A stretch of 64,000 nt of DNA from Adiantum capillus-veneris (lineage: Eukaryota; Streptophyta; Polypodiopsida; Polypodiales; Pteridaceae), in assembly GCA_014529385.2 (NCBI GenBank), contig CM043960.1:27729896-27793895 (forward strand), in the 5' to 3' direction. The notes beneath the pieces are model-generated. The model was not told the DNA's origin. It saw only the letters and a program-made list of their open reading frames with translations, and did not search any database. Below are positions 56,263-64,000 of this stretch, piece after piece (position 1 is the first letter of the stretch; each line of letters opens with the position of its first letter). The position numbers and the translations under genes were made by a program.

Positions 56263-57010
56263 CTACATATAATAGATACATATTGTTGTGCGGTAGTAGA
56301 TGCAACGTACGGCACTAAAAATTATCATCACTAGGGTAGGCATGGTAGTCGTAGTGTTATCAAGAGAAAGATGAGCTAAATTTGGAAAGGTAAAATCATC
56401 GCTTATGAACTCAAAGTGTACTAAGACTCTTAGTGCAACAACATATGAAGGATCCACCAAACTCATTGAGGAGTCTCCATCTGTTATAAAAGTGGTTGTT
56501 TGGTCTTTCCCGTATCCAAGAATCTCATGAGACCCGTTGAAGACATGTTAATCCTTTTGTTCTGCCTCTCCATTTTGATAACCCTATGGATGACATCACA
56601 AACTCTCTATTGTTTCTCCTCTATACTGGTAGCATTTGATGTGGATTGTAGAACGTCTAACTAATACACATGGTAGGTGTGACATGTGTATATGTCGGTT
56701 AAAGTATCCATTTGTAGTTTATAATCACAATTTTTATTTAGAAATGCCCCATCTAGGATTGAGGTGCTAGGGGTGTCCTTTGAAGTAGATGCAATGTGGC
56801 TTATAATGGTTTCACCCTTAGTCAAGAATACTTGATTGCTCAATTGTCATGATTGTTGGCATAGGGGTCTTTGACTTTTGTTCTCTTCATTGTTCTATCT
56901 TACATAAGCTTTTGGTTTCCATTTCCCTTGCTCTACAAGGATATAGCACTCAATCATTTGAATTTTGGAAAGACGCTTACCATCAGGTAATATAACTTTA
57001 AAGGGAAATA
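56263..57010 (-). pseudogene. Second gypsy Gag N-terminal remnant
   Basis: Minus-strand phrases LPDGKRLSKIQMIE, LDGAFLNKNCDYKLQMDTLT and FTFPNLAHLSLDN match LPDGKSLVEVQEIE, LEDIFLTKNWEHDLQTETLT and FTFPNLSHLSLEES of the fragment at 37977-39017, in the same order. Frames are broken. It supports one gag family represented twice. Confidence 0.65.
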
Positions 57011-57224
57011 TTTTTTAAAGGTCCAGGGAGTGCAGTGGATAGAATATTCATCTAATGGAAATGGCCTATGAACTTTGAGAATAGCTCGGAATTCAGAGAA
57101 TTAAAGTGAGCATTTTTGTGAGACTACTTTGAGAACATAGAGGGTGAACTTAATTAGAGATAGCAACATAACCATAGTAATTAATTAACTTGGCATGAAC
57201 AAAACTTTTTTGAGAGAGAGAGTT

Positions 57225-58260
57225 TAGAGAACTTGACAATAGTTGAGGACCGGATTTATGTGGAGCGGGTCTCCCCTCCAATAAGATTTTGTATTATAGA
57301 TTCTCCCATCAAGAGCGACTTGGTACAATACAATCTTTGTGCTCCTTGTGACCTAGGTGATGCAATAAATATGGAAAGCTTCATGCATCACGAGCATAAC
57401 ATAGACTTTGTAGAAAGAATTAACCATCCCCGGCCTCATTCCCAAGGCCTCAAACACCTTCAAAGGTGGAGAGAGCTAGAGGGGATTGAGGGTAGGGAAG
57501 AGGAAGAAGAGACATTCATAGGAGAAAGAAATAGTCATCATTTTTCTTGCTTATCATACATATTAGCATAGTGAAGATGGAGAAGATGGAAATCTTAAGC
57601 ATTGGAGCATGGCTCTTGGTTGGATTTGCATTCCAAAGCCAAGAGTGTTGGTGTAGGATTTCAACTTCTCTACAAGCTTGGAGAAGGGGATGGATCTCTT
57701 GCACTTTGCACATCACACAATGAGAGTGTGAATGTGTTTGTGTGTGTGTGTGTGGGAGAGTATACCCCCAAGATAGCCCCCTCCTTGCTTTGGTTCCACC
57801 CCTCTCTTAGCTCATGATAGAAGCTCATTGGATCCCTTCAAGCTTGGACAATCACATGAAGAGTGCATATCAAGCAAGCATTCTAGCCTTGGAACAAGTG
57901 TCCCCCTCTCCCCTTTGAGAGAGAGGACTTGATAAATGCATAAACATTGGATCCCTTGAGAGGCCAACCAATAGGATTTAGGCACACTATGAGGGCAACA
58001 TGAAGAGGAACTTGACAAGTGTCATAGTTGCTTTCTTTAGACCAAGCTTGCCTTGTGTGAGGGTGTGTGTGTTCTCTCTCTAGCTCTTGCAATGAGGGCT
58101 TTCCCCTACTTGTGTAGGGATGTGCTTTGAATTTTTGGACACCTTAACCCCTCAACCACCTTAGTCATGGAGCACCTTAGCACCTTAGTCATTAAGCACC
58201 TCAAGCACCTTAGTCAGCAAGCACCACAAGCACCTCAAGCTTGGGCCGGGTTCCCACCTC
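57225..58260 (+). repeat. Repeat R, copy 1
   Basis: Begins near GACAATAGTTGAGGACCGGAT and shares ordered blocks with copy 2 (60318): GCTTCATGCA, GTTGGATTTGCATTCCA, CCAAGAGT.GTTGGTGTAGGA, CTTGGAGAAGG. More diverged than copies 2 and 3. No coding capacity seen. Class unknown. Confidence 0.65.
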
Positions 58261-58689
58261 AAGCACAACCCAACTTACCAAAACAAACCATAAATAATAT
58301 ATGAACAGCTCGTCCAACTCACAATGCCATATTGTACTCCCCTTTGGTAGAACCCGTATACGCGTAGGTAAGCCCGTACATAGAGTTATTAATAACTCAC
58401 ACTCACGAAGTGATCTTAGAGGTCTAAATACATCTATGAGTGATTTTAATCAAGTTTGTGATTTGGCTAGGTGGGTTCGCTCATCAAATGAATTTATATA
58501 GTGGTTCTCCAAGGAGCTTCGGGTGTAAAATTTTGACAGTGCAGTGGACCTCAAGTTGTTTTTTGACCATAACTCTTAGCTTGTGAGGAATTTTCACATG
58601 ACACCTAGAGAAAAAATATTTAAAATGATTTGTTTTATCTCTAGTTTAAAGGGTTTGACCTGATTCATAGAGGTTTTTGAGATATGAAG

Positions 58690-59710
58690 TTTTAAAAAGC
58701 AGGGTCGGATCCTTAATCTACGAGTCTTAAGGAAGCTATGCTTCAATTTTGGAGAAATCTACTTTTCGAGCGCTTTTCATGATTTGCAGTGATTTTTAGT
58801 GAAAAGCGAATCCTTTTTCTTATTCCAGTGGATGAGAAGAACCCATGGTTTGATTTTAGAAAAAAAAATCTTTTTACGCTATTTTTAGCTTTTCATGCTT
58901 TTTGACATTTTTAAAAGCGTTGTGCTTCTTCAGATGACCTAAATATAAAAATATTATTTTAAGTCACTGTCAAATTTGAAAAGGACCATTCAAAGAAAGC
59001 ACGAGATTAAACGGTATTTTTACGGGAATTACTTTTATAAAAAGTGACATCATAAATACGACGAGGTAGTACGAAACTATTGACGGGTGAAGTGTGTCCC
59101 AAGCTATAGGTTGCGCTATTTTTTAGCTTGGAATAAACCCCAACTTTTTGAAAACTTTGCTAAAACATGGCCTTTGGTTTTGGTAGTTAACTCTCCAATT
59201 TCCCTTCAATCTTCACAATAAAAATTGATTAATTGGACAGTATCTTGGCAACTAATGCGATCGTGACTAGACTATGCTCCACTGTGATACCCCGACATAA
59301 TTATGAATTTCTCGTACTATCTTGACATATTTATGGTGTCCCTTTTTATAAAAAATAATTCTCGTAAAAATCTCATTTAATCTTGTTTTCTCTAGGGGTG
59401 GTCATTTTTACATTCGACCGACGAGACTGAAAATACTTTTTTGATATTTAGGTCATCCTAAGAAGCACGTTTCTTTTTAAAAACACCAAAAAGATAAAAA
59501 TAGTGTAAAAAGTAAAAAAATTGAAATTGAACCACAAGTTTCATCATCCACCAGAAAAAGAAAGCAAACTCGCTTTTCACTAAAAAGCACTACAAATCAT
59601 AAAAAGCTAAAAATAGCATGAAAAGCATTCAAAAAGTAGATTATTTTATACAAATGAACCATAGCTTTTTGGGACTCGTAGAATAAGGATATGGCCCTGC
59701 TTTTTCTAAA
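58690..59710. mobile_element. Foldback element with about 400-bp inverted arms
   Basis: The left arm (58690-59100) contains GCTTTTCATG and AGTGAAAAGCGA; the right arm (59280-59710) read in reverse complement gives the same order: AAAGCAGGG, CTACGAGTC, AGCTATG, CTTTTCATGCT, TTTTTAGTGAAAAGCGA, GATGACCTAAATAT. Spacer about 180 bp. No ORF. A non-autonomous foldback or MITE-like element. Confidence 0.8.
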
Positions 59711-59929
59711 AAGGCATCGAAAAACACAAAAAGCATGAAAAAGCTTCAAAAATGGATTTTTTCAAAACTGAACCAAACGTCAGTCTGACCTACAGGAACA
59801 CAAAAACGGCCTTTCTTTTTACTTCAAAATTTTATAACATGCATTTTAAACCAAAATTTTACAAAAGAGACATTAGAATCTATATTTCTTATTTTTAAAA
59901 GACACCCAAAAATTGGGGATCTTATAGTG

Positions 59930-60115
59930 CCATCACCATCTTGAAAGGTGTCATGCCAGTAGTAGTGACCTTGTAAGTAGTTCTATAGGCCTATAATGCT
60001 CATTGAAGCTTAGTGTCCCACTTATGCAATTCCTTCTGAATTATTTTGGTGAGGATAGTCTTAATGGTTATATCGCTGCTCTCTGCTTGACCATTGCACC
60101 TGGGATAATACGTCG
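59930..60115 (-). pseudogene. Gypsy integrase fragment
   Basis: Minus-strand reading gives STTYYPRCNGQAESSDITIK then TKLxxALxAYRTTYKVTT and GMTPFKMV, the C-terminal end of a Ty3/gypsy integrase core, with the catalytic Glu in GQAES. It is cut at both ends. Likely from a lineage without chromodomain. Confidence 0.75.
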
Positions 60116-60317
60116 TGGATTTTTGGTACTAATTTGAAAACATTGTAGCATTTAATGCAATAGTAACTTGTGTGTAGCAGAAAATGATAACATAGTGAGC
60201 ATTTCAATAAGAACAAGTTCCTAATGAGCATAGAGAGAGTACTTAATTTGAAAAAGCAACATAGCAATTTACACCTAGCTAGTTTGGCATAGACAATACT
60301 TGAAAATAGAGAGAAAT

Positions 60318-61546
60318 AGAACAATTGACAATAGTTGAGGACTGGATTTACACGGAGCCGGTCCCCCCTCCATAAAGGCTTTGTACAATACATTTCTTTT
60401 GTTCCTTGACAAAACTCGTTGGTGCAATGAAGATGGAAGCTTCATGCACCAAATTATGCTTAAAAAACACACTTAGTGTCCCTAGCCTCAGTCCCACGAC
60501 CTCACACACCTTCAAAAATGGTGAGAGCTAGCAGGGAATGAGGAAATATTGATAGGAAGAAGGTGTGTCTTACGAGAAAGAAGTATTCTCCTCAGATAAT
60601 GACTCTAATAGCATTGCTAGGCTTAGTAATTAGCATGGTAGAGGAGATGAGAATGCCATTGAAGCTTGTATCTTGGTTGGATTTGCATTCCATAGCCAAG
60701 AGTTGTTGGTGTAGGACTCTACTTCTCAATACTTGGAGAAGGAGATGGAGTTCTTGCTCAAACATAAGTTGTGTGTGTGTCAGTGTGTATCAAAGTTGGT
60801 TAGTGTAAAAATGCCAACCTCTCTCTCTCTCTTGGTTGACCCCTCTTGCTTTTTGCTCTTACTGGCTTCTCATTGGCTCTTGCAAAGCTTAGCCAATCAC
60901 AAATATGAAGCATAATCGATAGCCTTGTGACATGTGTCCCCCTTTCCCCCTTTGTGAGAGCTTTATGTAATTAAATAATTCATTTAAACTCTCACTGGTC
61001 CTTTTAGTCTTCTGGCTGGTAGATTGTCCAATAGTCTTCTAGTGAACTTAATTTCTATTGGTTATTCTATCAAACATTTTTAAATTGATTAGAATAATTT
61101 TACTCTAGCCTAATTCTCATTGGTCCACCTCTATGGCCATCCAATAGGATTTGAGGGGAGATTGGGGAAAAGTGGCATAGGAGCCTGCCATGTGTTCATT
61201 CTTCCCTTTGGGGAGAGGGTGTAAGTGTGTTTGTGTGTTTCTCTCTCATCCCCTATCATTAGGGCTCGCCCCCTCCTTCCTAGGGATGTGGGAAGACTTT
61301 TTAGTCTTCCCATAACCATCCAATTTTTCCACCTTTGGCCATTGGACTTTTTAGTTAATTTTTGGAACCTTAGTGTATGGAAGTCTTAATGGAACTAAAC
61401 CTTAGGTCTTTTAAGCTCCATTTATGCACATTGCTCTTTTACAACTACCCCCATTTGGATCCCTATTTTCCCTCCTTTGGATCCTTGCAGAGACCGGTCT
61501 GGCAGCCTTACCAATATTCTAGTTTTTACTCCCCTGGTACTTCCTC
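60318..61546 (+). repeat. Repeat R, copy 2
   Basis: From GACAATAGTTGAGGACTGGAT to GGTACTTC. About 1 kb of its right part is present in inverted orientation at 62938-64000. It contains a perfect hairpin at 61290-61311. No gene recognised. Termini do not look like an LTR. Confidence 0.8.
61290..61311. repeat. Hairpin in repeat R, copy 2
   Basis: GGGAAGACT, loop TTTT, AGTCTTCCC: a perfect 9-bp stem. The same hairpin is kept in copy 3 at 63173-63194. Confidence 0.85.
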
Positions 61547-62039
61547 ATAATAAATGATCAGTTTAACATGAGAAAATCATTTGGGAGAATTAGATATTAG
61601 TTTTTATGACATTAAATCTCTCTTGAAATCATAATCGTCCTAGACTATGAGGTTGAAAAGATAAAGCCTAGTCTTTTAGTCCGTTTGCTAGCGGGTAGAG
61701 GATCCCTATTTTACCCTACGACACTGTTCGCGAGAATGGATGACTAGTCCATTTGGTGCTTGAGATCCTTAGCTGCCTCAAGCATGTCTGTACATTAGTC
61801 CGTATCAATCTTCCATAGTAGAGTGACAAACTCTACTTGGTGTTTGGGAGACTTCAACTCCACAAACATGATTCTAAGCATGCATACTCATTAACATTTG
61901 TGCACAATAAAGAAAAAGAGTCTTATAAGACGTCAACTCCACAAACATCATTCTAAGCATACATACTTATTAGCATTTGTGCACAATAAAGAAAAAGAGA
62001 GTATTATAAGACAAAAGATTTGTTCATTTATACATATTT
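61547..62039. other. Stretch downstream of the chromovirus remnant, no gene
   Basis: AT-rich. A duplicated phrase (CAACTCCACAAACATxATTCTAAGCAT at about 61856 and 61928) shows a 72-bp tandem repeat. It could include the 3' LTR of the minus-strand chromovirus. Confidence 0.4.
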
Positions 62040-62937
62040 ACATTTGCTTACTCTAGGGAATCATTGTCAGCATTGTATGCCTTTCATCCATCTAGCATCT
62101 ACAAAAGGATAAATTTTAAACTTGACAAGGTATAGTCGAATAGTCTTACCGCCTCGTAATACCTTGTCTTTGTGTTGGAGAACGGACTCGGGCTACAACA
62201 CTTCCTCTTGGTCCTCAATCTCCGGTGGGTCTTTAATGGTTTCTTCTTGAGGTGGCTCTCCTTTGTAAAACTTTAGTAATCTCACGTGAAAAGCATTGTG
62301 TATTAGCCAATGGTTGGGTAACTTGAGTTGATAGGTCATCTCATTGATTGGACTAAGATTCTAAAATGAACCATAGTACTTTAGGTGTCCCGTAGGATTC
62401 TTGCCCGTTGTGTGCCTTAATCGAGCCTTGGGAAACTTAAGCAAGACCCAATAATTTTGTTTAAAGGCTAGAGCACTTATGTGCTTATCAATAGAAACTA
62501 TTTTCCTTTGTTGAGAGATAGATATAGCATCCTTAATCTTTTGGAAAGATTCTTGTAGGTCTCGACTATATTCATCTACAACGAAGATCTTCCCACATGT
62601 ACCTTAGGTAACAGGGGACTTTTTGATAGGAGCAGTGTGCTTTTCCCGTGGAAGTATGTACAGTGTTATTGTAAGCATACTCCACTAAAGTTATAAACTT
62701 CTCCCATTTTGGGATGTTTGATCTTTTGTAACATAAGATTTTAGTAGATCAAGAATTTCTAGGTTAGCTAATTCACTTTGGCCATCCGTTTGTGGGTTAT
62801 AGGCCGGAGAGAAGTTTAGCCTTGTACCTAAATTCTCAAAGAGACCCTTCCCAAAATTACTGGTCATTCTAGGATCTCTATCTGACACTATGGACATTGG
62901 CAAGCCGTGGTACTTGAAGATTTGTGATATAATATGG
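62040..62937 (-). pseudogene. Chromovirus integrase C-terminus with chromodomain
   Basis: Minus-strand reading: KYHGLPMSIVSDRDPRMTSN contains the second catalytic Asp and PAYNPQTDGQSELAN the Glu (62780-62920). Decayed frames follow to about 62340, then QLKLPNHWLIHNAFHVRLLK, a stop, and PESVLQHKDKVLRG with IRLYLVKFKIYPF at 62085-62200, a chromodomain. Chromodomain-bearing Ty3/gypsy elements use this module to target chromatin. The first part of the integrase is cut off at 62937 by the inverted repeat R copy. Non-functional. Confidence 0.8.
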
Positions 62938-64000
62938 CGAAGTACCAAGGGAGTAAAAGCTAGAATATTGGTAAGGCTGCCAAACCAGGCTCTACAGGGA
63001 TCCAAAGGAGGGAAAATAGGGACCCAAAGGGCGGCAGCCTGCAAAAGAGAAATGTGCATCAATGGAGCTTAAAAGACCTAAGGTTCAACTCCATTAAGAC
63101 TTCTAGAGGCTAAGGTTCCAAAAAATAAACTAAAAAGTCCAACGGCTAAAGGTGGAAAAATTGGATGGTTATGGGAAGACTAAAAAGTCTTCCCACATCC
63201 CTAGGAAGGAGGGGGCGAGCCCTAATGATAGGAGATGAGAGAGAAACATACACACACACACACTCCCACCCACTCCCCAATGGGAAGAATGGACACATGG
63301 TAGGCTCCTAAGCCAATTTCCCCCAATCTCCCCTCAAATCCTATTGGATGGCCATAGAGGTGGACCAATGAGAATTAGGCTAGAGTAAAATTAGTCTAAT
63401 CAATTAAAAATGCTTGATAAAAGAACCAATAGAAATTAATCTCCCTAGAAGACTATGGGAAAACCTACCAAGGGATCCAATGAGCATCCAGCAGCCCAAT
63501 GGCTTGCTTGATTCCTATTGGCCAGAAGACTAAAAGGTCCAATGAGAGTTTAAATGAATTATTTAATTACCTAAAGCTCTCACAAAAGGGGAAAGGGAGA
63601 CACAGGTCACAAGGCTATCAATTATGCTTCTAATATATGATTGGCTAAGCTTTGTAAGAGCCAATTGGAAGCCAACAAGAGAAAAAACCAAGAGGGGTCA
63701 ACCAAGAGAGAGAGAGGTTGGCATTTTTACACTAACCAAATTTGCTACACACAAACACACACACACACACACACACACAACTTATGTTTGATCAGCAAGA
63801 ACTCCATCTCCTTCTCCAAGTATTGAGAAGTAGAGGCCTACACCAACACCTCTTGGCTATGGAATGAAAATCCAACCAAGCACCAAGCTTCAATGGAATG
63901 CTCATCTCCTCTACCATGCTAATTACTAAGCTAAGATATGCTATTAGAGTGATTATGTGAGGAGAATACCTCTTTCTCGTAAGATACACCTTCTTCCTCT
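62938..64000 (-). repeat. Repeat R, copy 3 (inverted, runs to window end)
   Basis: Reverse complement of copy 2 from its GGTACTTC end, roughly 80% similar by eye. Includes the hairpin at 63173-63194 and a (CA)n run at 63751-63779 where copy 2 has (GT)n. It breaks the chromovirus integrase, so it is a mobile or captured repeat. Confidence 0.8.
63173..63194. repeat. Hairpin in repeat R, copy 3
   Basis: GGGAAGACT, loop AAAA, AGTCTTCCC; exact counterpart of 61290-61311 although the surrounding sequence has diverged. Confidence 0.85.

Noticed and set aside
57516-58092. Several short minus-strand frames in repeat R
   Set aside because: Not conserved as frames in copies 2 and 3 of the repeat.

Overview
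The window looks like intergenic, transposon-packed DNA from a large plant nuclear genome. Evidence: nested Ty3/gypsy and Ty1/copia LTR elements with tRNA-primer sites, short GT-AG introns, plant-style TATA and AATAAA signals, microsatellites and foldback elements. The gag-pol type of element C (D-H-G protease, F-I-D-D reverse transcriptase) makes me lean towards a fern or other seedless plant, but this is a weak inference. I see no ordinary host gene, tRNA, rRNA or CRISPR array.

Layout (names A-G are mine). 1-5003: A, a decayed gypsy element on the minus strand with an RT missing its catalytic core; its gag N-terminus probably continues at 36.4-39.0 kb. 6399-35945: B, a gypsy-like element with 955/973-bp LTRs, 5-bp target duplication GCTCC, PBS and PPT. 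It encodes gag, protease and a coiled-coil ORF but no RT or integrase. Inside B, between gag and protease (about 11.0-31.5 kb), lies D, a cassette of four gene models: two plus-strand orphan genes (415 and 499 aa) converging on two minus-strand genes, a 298-aa histone H3 variant and an 839-aa six-exon transposase-like protein. Inside D, within one arm of a long palindrome, lies C, a young gypsy element (1996-bp LTRs, TSD GCGC, gag-pro and pol linked by a candidate -1 frameshift signal). C is rearranged: LTR plus 1.28 kb of right flank, including a truncated H3 copy, is also present upstream of gag, so the PBS is gone.

35.95-64 kb: gag N-terminal remnants, a 1.4-kb foldback element, a decayed copia element (about 40.5-45.1 kb), a decayed gypsy element E (45.2-51.6 kb), a second gag N-terminal remnant (56.3-57.0 kb), another foldback element (58.7-59.7 kb), an integrase fragment, a chromodomain-bearing chromovirus end (62.0-62.95 kb), and three copies of an unclassified repeat R, one of them inverted.

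Insertion order read from nesting: A first, then B (LTRs about 6% different in the part compared by eye), then D, then C (LTRs almost identical), then the C rearrangement. The most unusual content is D: an apparently intact, intron-containing, probably mobile gene set carrying its own long-tailed histone H3 that keeps the H3 residue 1-7 motif and the histone fold. I know of no described system like it, but I could not search databases.
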